Positions 24,575-33,517 of a stretch of DNA of 64,000 nucleotides are shown piece by piece (position 1 is the stretch's first letter; every line of letters starts with the position of its first letter). Made by a program: the position numbers and the translations under genes. Under the pieces are notes generated by a model. It had not been told where the DNA came from. It saw nothing but the letters and a program-made list of their open reading frames with translations, and made no database searches. The stretch spans positions 1 to 64,000 of the forward strand of contig NZ_JACSPU010000003.1 in assembly GCF_014836985.1 (NCBI RefSeq), given 5' to 3'. This DNA comes from Planococcus wigleyi. GTDB taxonomy: Bacteria > Bacillota > Bacilli > Bacillales_A > Planococcaceae.

Positions 24575-26056
24575 ATGCGCGTTGGCGGATTAGCATCAGG
24601 CATGGATACCGACTCAATCGTTAAAGACATGATGAAGATCCAAAAGATGCCTTTAGATAAATTAATGCAGCAAAAAACGTTTACCGAATGGCAGCAAGAA
24701 GCAACCCGCGATACGAACCTGTCCATGACGAACCTGCGGACAAGTGCCAGTAACTTACGTCTGCAATCGTCATTCAACTCTTATAGCGCCACGTCGCCGA
24801 CTCCAAACAGCTTCACGGTTGCGACAACAGCGAATGCGATGAGCGGATCGTATCAAGTACAGGTAATAAGTGTGGCGAGTGCAGCGAAGTTGAATTCAGC
24901 TAACTCAGTTACAAATTCAGCAGGTACTGCGGCAAAATCAACAGACCAAATCGGTGTAGCCGGAAGAATCACCATAGGCGACATAAGTATCGATGTGGCG
25001 AGCACCGATACCTTTGCGGACGTAGCCAAAAATCTACAGGACAAAACAGCAGCTTCAGTTCCAGCGTTACGGGCCAGCTTTGACAACACGACTTCCCGAT
25101 TTTTCATCGCGACAAAAGGAATGGGAGCTGACCAGAATTTTACACTGGAGTTTAAGAATGCAGATGGAACAGCAGCAAGCACTGAATTGGCTAACAAGAT
25201 AATGAATAACAGCGGTGCTACTTCAGCAACGGCAACCGGAGCAGCAGATGGCGAAATCATGTTTGATAATATCAAAATCGAAGGATTAAAAACTAATCAG
25301 ACAACAGTTAATGGAGTAACGGTCAGCCTCCTACAGGCAGGCACTGAAGTAACCATCAACGTCCAATCCAACCCGGAAAAACCACTGGCGATGATCAAAG
25401 ACTTTGTCGACAAATACAACGAAACAATCGAAAACCTGCAGAAGCAGCTGGTCGAAAAGCGCTACCCGGATTTCCAGCCTTTGTCTGACGAACAGAAAAA
25501 AGACATGACGGAAAAGGAAATCGAATTATGGGAAGACAAAGCACGGAGTGGTTTATTGCGCAATGACCCCGTATTGAAATCCGCCATGCAGGACTTGCGG
25601 AGAGCTTTTATGGACAGTGTAACCGGTCTTGCGGAAGGCAATATCAATCATTTATCGCAAATTGGCATCAACACCGGATCGTATACAGAAGGTGGTAAAT
25701 TATTCATTGATGAAAAGAAATTGAGCGAAGCGCTTACCAATAAACCCGATGAAGTAATGGCGCTTTTCACCACACGTGATGCAGCGGGGAATGGCGTTGG
25801 AGCCCGTGTTTATGACACATTGAACAACATCGTCAAAAATCTCAGCGAAAAAGCTGGCAGTTCTTCAAGCTCTGTCGATAACAGTACATTGTCCAAAAAG
25901 ATCAAACAGATGAACGATGAAATCAGCCGCTGGCAGGACCGTCTGACACGTGTTGAGGACCGCTACTGGAAGCAGTTCACTGCAATGGAGAAGGCGTTAA
26001 GCCAAATGAACTCACAAAGCGCCTGGATGCAGCAGAACCTGTTTGGAGGTGCGTAA
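24575..26056 (+). CDS. fliD: Flagellar cap protein FliD
   Basis: 493 residues, typical length. Opens MRVGGLASGMDTDSIVKDMM, the FliD_N hallmark; the C-terminal FliD domain (about 240-480) ends in a coiled coil with DEISRWQDRLTRVEDRYWKQF. The pentameric cap folds flagellin at the filament tip. GGGAGTG precedes the ATG. The stop overlaps the next start by one base (TAATG). Confidence 0.96.
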   Translation: MRVGGLASGMDTDSIVKDMMKIQKMPLDKLMQQKTFTEWQQEATRDTNLSMTNLRTSASNLRLQSSFNSYSATSPTPNSFTVATTANAMSGSYQVQVISVASAAKLNSANSVTNSAGTAAKSTDQIGVAGRITIGDISIDVASTDTFADVAKNLQDKTAASVPALRASFDNTTSRFFIATKGMGADQNFTLEFKNADGTAASTELANKIMNNSGATSATATGAADGEIMFDNIKIEGLKTNQTTVNGVTVSLLQAGTEVTINVQSNPEKPLAMIKDFVDKYNETIENLQKQLVEKRYPDFQPLSDEQKKDMTEKEIELWEDKARSGLLRNDPVLKSAMQDLRRAFMDSVTGLAEGNINHLSQIGINTGSYTEGGKLFIDEKKLSEALTNKPDEVMALFTTRDAAGNGVGARVYDTLNNIVKNLSEKAGSSSSSVDNSTLSKKIKQMNDEISRWQDRLTRVEDRYWKQFTAMEKALSQMNSQSAWMQQNLFGGA

Positions 26057-26445
26057 TGAACAGCGCGAAATCGATCATGCATGCATTTCTGAAACAGACA
26101 CAGGAACTTTATGAAAGAGCGCAAACTATCCATTCCCGCATGGAAGCCAATGAAGAAGGAACAGTCGAAGCTCTTGAAACCTTATTCTTCCGGCGGCAGG
26201 AATCGATTAAGCAATTGGAGACGTTTATGAGGCAAAAGAACTTTCAATGGACTACAGAAGAGTACTTCATTATCGAGCAAGTAAAAGAAAGCGACCACCA
26301 GCTCCAACAATTGCTTAATAACCTTCATTTTGCCTTCCTGACGCAGATCAAACGCATTGCCCAAACAAAAGAAGTATCGAAAAAATACAACGGTGCTTAT
26401 CAGACGATGGCGACCGGTGGCTCATTTATAGACAAACGGAATTAG
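26056..26445 (+). CDS. fliT: FliT-like flagellar export chaperone
   Basis: 129 residues, almost all helical, no membrane segment. Short, variable FliT proteins chaperone FliD; the position directly after fliD (one-base overlap) and the C-terminal end GGSFIDKRN, like Bacillus FliT tails, support this. In B. subtilis fliS lies between fliD and fliT; here fliT precedes fliS. The family call rests on context more than motifs. Confidence 0.65.
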   Translation: MNSAKSIMHAFLKQTQELYERAQTIHSRMEANEEGTVEALETLFFRRQESIKQLETFMRQKNFQWTTEEYFIIEQVKESDHQLQQLLNNLHFAFLTQIKRIAQTKEVSKKYNGAYQTMATGGSFIDKRN

Positions 26446-26466
26446 AAGCAAGGGGGAATTATTTAC

Positions 26467-26844
26467 ATGGCAACGATCAATCCTTACCAGACTTACCAGC
26501 AAAACTCAGTACTGACCGCATCACCGCAGGAGCTAACGTTAATGCTTTACAACGGCAGCCTGAAATTCATGAAAATGGCAAAGCGTGCGATGGCCGAAAA
26601 GAAATTCGAAGAAAAAAACACCAATATCATCAAAGCCCAAAACATCGTTCAAGAACTTCGCATCACTTTGGATTTGGATATCGAAATGTCAGCCGCTCTT
26701 GCCCAGATGTACGAATACATGTACACCCGCCTGATGGATGCCAACATGAAAAATGACATAACGGCCTTGGAAGAAGTGGAAACACTCATGGCAGACATGC
26801 GCAACACCTGGAAACAAGCGATGGTTTTAGCAAAAAATAATTAA
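26467..26844 (+). CDS. fliS: Flagellin export chaperone FliS
   Basis: 125 residues. Starts NPYQTYQQNSVLTASPQELTLMLYNGSLKF, the FliS signature, then KNTNIIKAQNIVQELRITLD and YEYMYTRLMDANMK. It binds the flagellin C terminus and keeps it monomeric for export, and is part of the Hag-FliW-CsrA balance. AAGGGGG lies before the ATG. Confidence 0.96.
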   Translation: MATINPYQTYQQNSVLTASPQELTLMLYNGSLKFMKMAKRAMAEKKFEEKNTNIIKAQNIVQELRITLDLDIEMSAALAQMYEYMYTRLMDANMKNDITALEEVETLMADMRNTWKQAMVLAKNN

Positions 26845-26886
26845 TTTAACCACATTTACTGATCAAACGATCTCACCGGCAGATAT

Positions 26887-26934
26887 AAAAATTGTGGAAG
26901 ATTTGGAGTTACTTATAGCTCAACAATTTTTTTA
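26887..26934 (+). terminator. Candidate terminator of the flaG-fliS operon
   Basis: AAAATTGT / ACAATTTT with an inner GAG/CTC pairing and a run of Ts. The loop is long, so strength is uncertain. Confidence 0.5.
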
Positions 26935-27020
26935 GCGCCGGCGCGTCCACGGGCTAGGTGAAGCAAGAAGACGGGCGTATTTTGCCCGGCTTCTTGCGGG
27001 AGCCATGCCCAAAGCGTCCG
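26935..27020 (+). other. GC-rich structured element upstream of motA
   Basis: This stretch stands out from its AT-rich surroundings. It begins with the perfect 10-bp palindrome GCGCCGGCGC (26935-26944) and contains a strong hairpin at 26964-26998: GCAAGAAG-A-CGGGC / GCCCG-GCTTCTTGC with a short loop. GCGTCC occurs directly at 26943 and again at 27014. No T-run follows the hairpin, and no coding potential is seen. It may be a repeat unit, an RNA leader of motA, or a remnant of transfer. I recognise no known RNA family. Confidence 0.45.
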
Positions 27021-27077
27021 AAGCGATGTGCAACAGGTAATTTTTTAGTATGTATATAAATGAAATGAGGTATGAAC

Positions 27078-27887
27078 GTGGATAAGACATCATGGATAGG
27101 GGTCATTTTGGGATTTGCGGTGCTGGTTGGCGGAATGATCCTGAAGGGATCAAGCCCAATCGCATTATACAATCCCGCGGCGCTGGTGATCATTTTTGCT
27201 GGGACCATCGCCTGTATCCTCGTTGCTTTCCCAATGGATGAAGTCAAGAAAATCCCTAGTTTGTTCAAAGTGATTTTCAGAAACGAGAAAACGGTTTCCA
27301 TTAAAGAAATGATTCCCATGTTCACGGGATGGGCAATGCTGGCAAGAAAACAAGGTTTGCTGGCGTTGGAAGAAAAAGCGGAAGAAGTGGAAGATCCTTT
27401 TTTGCAGCGTGGACTGAAAATGGTCGTTGATGGCCAATCGCAAGAACAGATTCGTGATTTGATGGAAGAGGAAATTGCCGCCATGGAAGATCGCCATGAA
27501 CTAGGCGCCAAAATCTTTGCCCAAGCTGGAACCTATGCACCAACACTGGGTGTACTCGGTGCCGTAATCGGACTCGTTGCCGCACTTGGCCACTTGGACG
27601 ACGTGGCGCTGCTTGGAAAATCGATTTCCGCAGCCTTTATCGCTACCTTGTTCGGGATTTTCTCAGGCTATGTATTATGGCATCCATTTGCCAACAAGCT
27701 GAAGCGGAAATCGGAACAAGAAGCCAAAATGAAAATGATTATGCTCGAAGGCTTGCTAGCTGTTCAGGAAGGTTTGCCTGTCCGGACAGTGGAAGAGAAG
27801 TTATTGACTTATTTGCCGGCGAAAGACCGTGTGCTCGACTCTGAAGAAGGAAGCGGTGTTCCACTTGAAGCGCAAAAAGAAGCATGA
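27078..27887 (+). CDS. motA: Flagellar motor stator protein MotA
   Basis: 269 residues. Four membrane helices in two pairs (about 5-48 and 145-195) with the cytoplasmic torque-generating loop between them (MFTGWAMLARKQGLLALEE, MEDRHELGAKIF). QAGTYAPTLGVLGAVIGLVAAL is near-identical to remembered B. subtilis MotA. I choose GTG 27078 (MDKTSWIGV) because GAGG ends 7 bases before it; the ATG at 27072 is only one base away from that site. It overlaps motB. Confidence 0.94.
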   Translation: MDKTSWIGVILGFAVLVGGMILKGSSPIALYNPAALVIIFAGTIACILVAFPMDEVKKIPSLFKVIFRNEKTVSIKEMIPMFTGWAMLARKQGLLALEEKAEEVEDPFLQRGLKMVVDGQSQEQIRDLMEEEIAAMEDRHELGAKIFAQAGTYAPTLGVLGAVIGLVAALGHLDDVALLGKSISAAFIATLFGIFSGYVLWHPFANKLKRKSEQEAKMKMIMLEGLLAVQEGLPVRTVEEKLLTYLPAKDRVLDSEEGSGVPLEAQKEA

Positions 27888-28629
27888 AGAACACGTTGAT
27901 GAAGCCTGGCTATTGCCTTACGCGGATATTTTAACGCTATTGTTGGCGTTATTTATCGTCCTCTTTGCTGCAAGCGAAGTGGATTCGAAGAAATTCCAAG
28001 CGATTTCCAGTTCCTTCAATAGTGAATTGCAGGGCGGCACCGGGATCTTGGATCAGGAGGCGCCGGTTGAAAGCTTAGATCCATCGACGACAGCTAAGTT
28101 GAACGAGGATCTGCCATCGGGTGAAAGTGAAGAAGAAATCCTGGCTGCTAAAGACCAGCAGGAATTAGAGGATTTTCAGACCAAGATTGAAGCGTATATT
28201 GATGAAAAAGGGTTATCGCCTCGCCTGCAAACTGAGGTGACTGTAAAAGGCTTAATGATCACCATTAAAGAAGGGGTCCTATTCGAATCGGGCAGTGCTG
28301 ATATTATCGGCGGTTCACAGACCATTGCGGATGAGATTTCAAATCTGTTGGTTTCCGATCCGCCACGGATGATTTTCATTGAAGGGCATACCGACAATAT
28401 TCCGGCAGGAACAAAAGAATATCCAACGAATTGGGAATTGAGTTCTGCACGCGCCATTAATTTCATGAAAATCCTGTTGGAGAACGACAAGTTAGATCCG
28501 GAAAAATTCAGTGCGACCGGTTACAGTGAATACCATCCGATTGCCACAAACGATACGCTTGAAGGACGAACAGAAAACCGCCGTGTCGAAGTGTTGATCT
28601 CACCTTACGAAAAAGAAACTGAAGAATAA
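27856..28629 (+). CDS. motB: Flagellar motor protein MotB
   Basis: About 257 residues. HVDEAWLLPYADILTLLLAL carries the ion-channel Asp (residue 24 from the GTG at 27856) at the start of the single membrane helix. A linker and an OmpA-like peptidoglycan-binding domain follow (about 140-250; IEGHTDNIPAG, NWELSSARAINFM). The start is uncertain: GTG 27856 and TTG 27865 share the site GAAGGAA. The frame overlaps the motA end. Together MotA4MotB2 form a stator, probably proton-driven by resemblance to B. subtilis MotB rather than MotS. Confidence 0.93.
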   Translation: MFHLKRKKKHEEHVDEAWLLPYADILTLLLALFIVLFAASEVDSKKFQAISSSFNSELQGGTGILDQEAPVESLDPSTTAKLNEDLPSGESEEEILAAKDQQELEDFQTKIEAYIDEKGLSPRLQTEVTVKGLMITIKEGVLFESGSADIIGGSQTIADEISNLLVSDPPRMIFIEGHTDNIPAGTKEYPTNWELSSARAINFMKILLENDKLDPEKFSATGYSEYHPIATNDTLEGRTENRRVEVLISPYEKETEE

Positions 28630-28639
28630 GAGGTGCACC

Positions 28640-29074
28640 ATGGGGAAATTGGGGAAACTAGAGAAAATAATCGCTGTTGTCATTATCGCGACTATTGTCG
28701 GCGGAGGCGCCGCATTTTATGTGGGGCAAAAAGATGCTGAGGCGGAAGTGGACAAGCCGCTCAGCGCTGAAGAAGTAGAAAAATTGAGCGTTGCCACCGA
28801 TATCATTACAACCAACTTGGCATCTCCCGGAAGTTATGGTATTGTCCAATTCAATATTTTGTTAAGTGATAAAGACACAAAAAAAGAAGCGGAAAAACGG
28901 ACCGCTGAAGTGCGTGCTGCGGTTATCGCAACAGTTGCAAGCTTCGAGAAAGACGAACTGATCGGTGAAAATGGGATTGAAACGCTCGAAACCGAGCTTG
29001 CCGCCCGTTTAGCTGAAGTTTTTCAAAAAGGTACCGTCGACCGGGTGCTGGTGACAGAATTTAAAGTGCAATAA
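28640..29074 (+). CDS. fliL: Flagellar basal body-associated protein FliL
   Basis: 144 residues: a short cytoplasmic start, one membrane helix (about 8-26, KIIAVVIIATIVGGGAAFYV) and an outer domain with SYGIVQFNILLSDKDTKKEAEKR, typical FliL. It surrounds and stabilises stators. In B. subtilis fliL sits in the long operon before fliM; here it has moved behind motAB, 10 bases from motB, which fits its stator role. Confidence 0.88.
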   Translation: MGKLGKLEKIIAVVIIATIVGGGAAFYVGQKDAEAEVDKPLSAEEVEKLSVATDIITTNLASPGSYGIVQFNILLSDKDTKKEAEKRTAEVRAAVIATVASFEKDELIGENGIETLETELAARLAEVFQKGTVDRVLVTEFKVQ

Positions 29075-29117
29075 GAAGATTTCTTTAAATAAAAGAGAAA
29101 TAAATTGAAATTACCAC

Positions 29118-29144
29118 TAAACTTTTCGTGGAAACTACCGATAT
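29118..29144 (+). promoter_or_regulatory. SigD promoter of the yvyF-flgM-flgN-flgK-flgL operon
   Basis: TAAA (29118-29121), 15 bases, ACCGATAT (29137-29144), one mismatch to consensus in the -10. Confidence 0.85.
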
Positions 29145-29173
29145 AAATCTATAGAGAAGATCAGGTGAATGAT

Positions 29174-29602
29174 ATGGGAGCAAATCAGCTGGATAATTGC
29201 CGGATTTGCGGTACATTATACCTTAAAGACCACACGGATTATTGCTTGGACTGCTACAAGGATATCGAGCAGGAATTCAAGACAGTGAACGAATTTCTGA
29301 AAATCGAATGCAATCGCTTTGCGAATATACAAGAAACCAGCCAATCCACAACTGTATCTGTTAAACGGATTACCGATTTTATTCGCGACGGGCGCATTTA
29401 TGCAGATGATTTCCCGAATTTGGGTTATCCGTGCAAACATTGTGGTACAGAGATTAAGAAACAGATTCTATGCGATGACTGCTACATCGAGTTTGCGGCG
29501 GAAATTGATGCGACATTGAAGAACGATGAGTTTTTACGAGCTACCGGCAGAAAACGGGAAAGACCGAAGATCAATGCGCAATACTGGCAAGCACGAAAAT
29601 AG
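29174..29602 (+). CDS. yvyF: YvyF-like flagellar operon zinc-finger protein
   Basis: 142 residues. Two Cys4-like clusters: NCRICGTLYLKDHTDYCLDCY near the N terminus and PCKHCGTEIKKQILCDDCY near residues 84-102, with SVKRITDFIRDGRIY between. This matches the TIGR03826/YvyF family found before flgM in Bacillaceae. Molecular role unknown. ATG 29174 follows AGGTGA by 5 bases. First gene of the SigD-driven hook-junction operon. Confidence 0.88.
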   Translation: MGANQLDNCRICGTLYLKDHTDYCLDCYKDIEQEFKTVNEFLKIECNRFANIQETSQSTTVSVKRITDFIRDGRIYADDFPNLGYPCKHCGTEIKKQILCDDCYIEFAAEIDATLKNDEFLRATGRKRERPKINAQYWQARK

Positions 29603-29632
29603 GACATAAAAAAATTAGAGGGCGGTGAAGGA

Positions 29633-29902
29633 ATGAATATTGATAAAACGAATGCTTCTTCCTTTATTCAATCTTATCAAAAAATGCAGGTGACTCCGGC
29701 AGCTAAGACGAAGCCGCTGCAAAAAGAGGACGAATTGCAGATTTCAAACCAGGCCAAAGCTATGTTTGAAAAAAATGCCAACGTGGATATTGAAAGACAG
29801 GAAAAGATCAAGCAGTTAAAAGCGCAGGTCCAATCCGGTGAATACGAAGTCAACAGCAGCAAAGTAGCCGAACAAGTCTTTAAATTCTGGTTTGATAAAT
29901 AA
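29633..29902 (+). CDS. flgM: Anti-sigma-D factor FlgM
   Basis: 89 residues. ELQISNQAKAMFEKN and RQEKIKQLKAQVQSGEYEVNSSKVAEQVFKFWFDK match the sigma-28-binding C-terminal half of FlgM. It holds SigD inactive until the hook-basal body is finished. It is itself in a SigD operon, giving negative feedback. GGCGG precedes the ATG. Confidence 0.94.
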   Translation: MNIDKTNASSFIQSYQKMQVTPAAKTKPLQKEDELQISNQAKAMFEKNANVDIERQEKIKQLKAQVQSGEYEVNSSKVAEQVFKFWFDK

Positions 29903-29922
29903 GTGAAAAGGGAGGGTATCGG

Positions 29923-30408
29923 ATGCTGAATTTAGTAGTCAATACGCTGGATGAATTGATCAGTCTACAAAAGCAGCTTATCCGTTATGCCGAACGCAAG
30001 CAGACAGTGTTGATCGAACGAAAAGTCGATGAACTGACGGAGCTTGTAAAAGAAGAAGCGAAGCTGGTCAAACAGCTTAGCCAATTGGAAGACGAACGGC
30101 AACTGCTTGTGGCCGACGTATTGGAAGAGCATCCGGGTCTGACATTCAGCCAGTTTGCAGAACAGATTCCAGATGAACATGTAAGACAAGAGCTGCATTT
30201 ACAATTGAAAACTTTACAAATGCTTTTAACAGAGCTTCAGGCGAAAAACAAAAGCAATGAAAAGATCCTGGAAGACTCGATGAGCTTTGTTCAACATATG
30301 ATTACTCAAGTAACGAAATCAAAACAACAGCAATTCAACTACCAATCGCCGGCAGGGCAGCAAAAACCACAAACAACCAATCAAGGCTTTTTCGATACAA
30401 GAGCCTGA
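29923..30408 (+). CDS. flgN: FlgN-type chaperone for hook-junction proteins
   Basis: 161 residues, helical, with coiled-coil stretches (about 5-60 and 90-125). LDELISLQKQLIRYAERKQ and the position before flgK match FlgN (YvyG). It would escort FlgK and FlgL to the export gate. The C-terminal tail is Gln-rich and probably disordered. Confidence 0.88.
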   Translation: MLNLVVNTLDELISLQKQLIRYAERKQTVLIERKVDELTELVKEEAKLVKQLSQLEDERQLLVADVLEEHPGLTFSQFAEQIPDEHVRQELHLQLKTLQMLLTELQAKNKSNEKILEDSMSFVQHMITQVTKSKQQQFNYQSPAGQQKPQTTNQGFFDTRA

Positions 30409-30433
30409 AGGTTGCAGGAAAGCAGGGAAAACA

Positions 30434-31705
30434 ATGGTTTCATCATTTCACGGTTTGGAATTAGGGAAACGCGGATTGTCCGTTGGGCAGGCAAGCATTT
30501 CGACGACTGGCCAAAACATCGCCAACGTCAATACGAAAGGCTACTCACGCCAGCAGGTGAATTCAAGCGCTTCGCCATCTTTGGATGTTTGGACTAGCCA
30601 AGGCGCAAACACAGGCCAACTAGGAACCGGCGTCAACCTCGATTCGATCACCCGTGTAAGAGACCGTTTTTTGGACCAGCAATTCCGGGATCATTCAGAA
30701 ACTCTTGGCCAGTGGCAGGCAAAACAGACGACATTGGACCGGTTGGAAACCATCGTCAACGAACCGAGCGACAGCGGTTTGAATAACGCGATGGACGGAC
30801 TGAAAAATGCATGGCAGGATTTGGCCAATGAGCCGGACAGCCTGTCGGCACAGGCAGTAGTGAAAGAACGTGCGCAAGGCTTTATCGAAGTGGCCCAGTC
30901 GATGAACAAGTCGATGGACAATTTGAACAGTGAACTGGTGCAGCAGTCGCAGCAGACTGTTGAGGAAGCAAATGCCTATTTAAAACAGATAGCAGATTTA
31001 AATAAAAGCATCGTCCGCGACGGCAACCAGTCAAATGACTTAAAGGACAAACGGGATGCGTTGGTGGAAGAGCTATCGACTTTGGTGTCCATCAAAGTGG
31101 ATGAAAAATCGAACGGCAGCTATTCCATCAGCCTTGCTTCAAACAACCAGCCATTGGTCAGCGGTGAAGAAGTTTCTGAAATCGACGACAAAACCGGTGC
31201 TGAAGGAAATGGAGTATATGGTGGTAAACTAGCTGGACTAAGCGAGTCGATGGCCATTGCAAAAGATTATCAAACAGACTTGAATAAGGTGGTTGCTGAT
31301 TTTGCGTCAGCCAATAGCCTGTCCGCAACAGGCGGGAAGGACCAGGCTTTATTCATCGGCAATGCGGCAGAATTCAAGCTTTCGGAGTTGAAAGTCAATT
31401 ACGCAGCTGATCCTTTAAAGCAGCCGGCTGGAACAGGAAAAACATCCGAAGCGGCGCAAAGCGATTTCCGTAAACTGGTCAGCCAGCTGGGTGCGCAAAG
31501 TCAGGCGGCGGTCAATTCCGTAAGCAATCACGGTGCAGCTCTTCAAGCGACAGAAAACCGGAGGCAGTCTGTGACCGGCGTTTCCCTTGATGAGGAAATG
31601 GCCAATTTGATCAAATTTCAGCATTCATACAATGCGGCAGCACGGTTAGTATCAATGACAGATCAGATGCTGGATACCATCATCAACCGTATGGCCGCCC
31701 GTTAA
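30434..31705 (+). CDS. flgK: Hook-associated protein 1, FlgK
   Basis: 423 residues, shorter than B. subtilis FlgK (about 507), the difference lying in the variable middle. N terminus with GLELGKRGLSVGQASISTTGQNIANVNTKGYSRQ and C terminus GVSLDEEMANLIKFQHSYNAAARLVSMTDQMLDTIIN are the conserved rod/hook family ends. It forms the first ring between hook and filament. It lies 25 bases after flgN. Confidence 0.95.
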   Translation: MVSSFHGLELGKRGLSVGQASISTTGQNIANVNTKGYSRQQVNSSASPSLDVWTSQGANTGQLGTGVNLDSITRVRDRFLDQQFRDHSETLGQWQAKQTTLDRLETIVNEPSDSGLNNAMDGLKNAWQDLANEPDSLSAQAVVKERAQGFIEVAQSMNKSMDNLNSELVQQSQQTVEEANAYLKQIADLNKSIVRDGNQSNDLKDKRDALVEELSTLVSIKVDEKSNGSYSISLASNNQPLVSGEEVSEIDDKTGAEGNGVYGGKLAGLSESMAIAKDYQTDLNKVVADFASANSLSATGGKDQALFIGNAAEFKLSELKVNYAADPLKQPAGTGKTSEAAQSDFRKLVSQLGAQSQAAVNSVSNHGAALQATENRRQSVTGVSLDEEMANLIKFQHSYNAAARLVSMTDQMLDTIINRMAAR

Positions 31706-31722
31706 GCAGAGGGGGAAGCAAA

Positions 31723-32604
31723 ATGAGAGTGACACAGCAGATGCTCAACCAAAATTCAATTCGCAACATGAATCAGAACTTGAGCCGCTTTGAAAAAATC
31801 AATAATCAGGTGTCGACAGGAAAATTGCTTCACCGGCCATCGGATGATCCAAATGGAGTCAGCCAAGCAATGAACTTGAAAAGTTCACTTGCTGCCAATG
31901 CACAATTTGAACGCAATAGCAGCGAAGCGAAATTGTGGATGGATGAAACCGACCAGAATATCGGTTCCATGGTGGATATTGTGCAACGGGTTCGCGAGCT
32001 CGCTGTACAAGGCAATAACGGTACTTTATCCGAACATGACCGTACAGTGATTTCCAAAGAAGTGGAAGAATTGACCGAGCAGATGCGCCATTTGGCGAAT
32101 GCCAAGGTCAACGGAAAGTCGTTGTTCAACGGACAGAAAACAAGCGAAATTCCTTTCCCTGAAAAAGGAAACTTTACTTTCGACAGCAATGGACTTGCCG
32201 CAAAAATGGTTAACATTGGAGAGGGCATCAGCATCCAATCAAGTTTCTTGCCAGATGATTTGTTTGGAACAGCAACAGACGGCAATAACCTCTTTAAAAC
32301 ATTGGAAAGCATGAATGCTTCTTTAGAGGCTGGAACTTCCATTGATTTGGAGAAAATCGATAAAGGAATGGAGCGGCTGTTGACAGCCGCTGCTGAAAAC
32401 GGCGCCCGCCAAAATCGTGTGGAAGCTGTGGAAAATCGGATGCTCGACAGCAACCTGCAATTGAAAACGATGCTGTCAAATGTTGAAGATATCGACTATG
32501 CTGAAGCCATTATCAAGTTAACCAGCGAAGAAAGCGTCTACCAGGCGAGTCTTGCTGCTTCTTCAAAAATAATTCAACCGAGCTTGATGGACTTTCTAAG
32601 ATAA
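31723..32604 (+). CDS. flgL: Hook-associated protein 3, FlgL
   Basis: 293 residues. MRVTQQMLNQNSIRNMNQNL and STGKLLHRPSDDP mark the flagellin-like N terminus; the C terminus has EDIDYAEAIIKLTSEESVYQASLAASSKI. It forms the second junction ring. Last gene of the flgM operon, 17 bases after flgK. The yviE-fliW-csrA genes that follow in B. subtilis are not here; fliW-csrA lie 11 kb upstream. Confidence 0.95.
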   Translation: MRVTQQMLNQNSIRNMNQNLSRFEKINNQVSTGKLLHRPSDDPNGVSQAMNLKSSLAANAQFERNSSEAKLWMDETDQNIGSMVDIVQRVRELAVQGNNGTLSEHDRTVISKEVEELTEQMRHLANAKVNGKSLFNGQKTSEIPFPEKGNFTFDSNGLAAKMVNIGEGISIQSSFLPDDLFGTATDGNNLFKTLESMNASLEAGTSIDLEKIDKGMERLLTAAAENGARQNRVEAVENRMLDSNLQLKTMLSNVEDIDYAEAIIKLTSEESVYQASLAASSKIIQPSLMDFLR

Positions 32605-32620
32605 CTTAAAAACTATAGGA

Positions 32621-32655
32621 AAGAGCAGGCACCCCGCGGGGTGCCTGCTCTTTTT
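32621..32655. terminator. Bidirectional terminator flgL / flhP
   Basis: Perfect stem AAGAGCAGGCACCCC / GGGTGCCTGCTCTT with T-tract on the plus side and A-rich sequence on the other. Confidence 0.9.
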
Positions 32656-32658
32656 GCA

Positions 32659-33501
32659 TTATCCTTTAATCGAATTGACCAAGCCCATCATATCATCCGC
32701 GTAGGAAATGGCTCTTCCTTGTGATTGGAACAATCGCTGCGTTGCAATCAATTCGGTCATTTCATCGCTCAGTTCCACATTGGAAGCTTCAAGAGCCCCT
32801 TGCTTAATGCTGACGGAACCGTCATTTTGTTGGGACAAGTTGATCAGCTGCAAATTGCCGTTGGCGATTTGCTCAGCTTCGGTGCCGGCCAGGCGGTAAA
32901 GATTGCCGCCTATTTTTTCAAGTGAATTCGTCCGGTTTACTTGGGCGATGCCCATTTGGATTTCTGTCGGTTGTTTAGCGGAATCTTTATAGGAAACTTC
33001 CAAAACGCCATTTTCATTCATCTGGAGGGTTTCGTAATCCGCATCAAAAACAACCGGCTGGTTATTGGCTCCAAGAATGGCGTCTCCGTTGGCAGTGACC
33101 AAACTTACTTGATTTGAATTTAACACCGGTTGGACTTGGAAAGAGCCATCTTTTGTATAAGATACTCCGTCTTCAGAAGAAACCCGGAAATAAGCGTTTT
33201 CTCCTTGGATCATGAAATCAAGCGGCCGGTCAGTTTGCCGGACAGAACCTTGTTCGTTGCGCACAGCTGTTTGTGAAAGAATCGCACCTGCCCCGATACG
33301 CAACCCATAAGGTGTATTTCGTCCGACTTCATGTTGCTGGCCGACTTGTTTTTCAATGGATTGCACCAAGGCGTCTGAAAAACTGGCTTCCTGGCGCTTA
33401 TAGCCATTGGTGTTGACATTGGCAATATTGTTGCCGATCAAGTCGATTTTCTTTTGCAGTTCACTCATTGTATTACTGGCTGTATTCATTTGGATATTCA
33501 A
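32659..33501 (-). CDS. flhP: Flagellar rod/hook protein, FlhP type
   Basis: 280 residues. The N terminus ends in LIGNNIANVNTNGYKRQEASF, the rod motif; the C terminus is ELSDEMTELIATQRLFQSQGRAI. The length fits Bacillus FlhP (distal rod). AAGGAGGAA stands 8 bases before a TTG at 33501; an ATG at 33489 is the alternative. It is transcribed with flhO, opposite to all neighbouring flagellar operons. Confidence 0.86.
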   Translation of the reverse strand: MNIQMNTASNTMSELQKKIDLIGNNIANVNTNGYKRQEASFSDALVQSIEKQVGQQHEVGRNTPYGLRIGAGAILSQTAVRNEQGSVRQTDRPLDFMIQGENAYFRVSSEDGVSYTKDGSFQVQPVLNSNQVSLVTANGDAILGANNQPVVFDADYETLQMNENGVLEVSYKDSAKQPTEIQMGIAQVNRTNSLEKIGGNLYRLAGTEAEQIANGNLQLINLSQQNDGSVSIKQGALEASNVELSDEMTELIATQRLFQSQGRAISYADDMMGLVNSIKG

Positions 33502-33517
33502 CTTTATAACTTCCTCC

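Noticed and set aside
26845-27071. Second c-di-GMP riboswitch (class I or II) before motA
   Set aside because: The GC-rich element lacks the GEMM blocks and the class II core.
31830-32453. 207-codon frame opposite flgL
   Set aside because: Antisense shadow; flgL is unambiguous.
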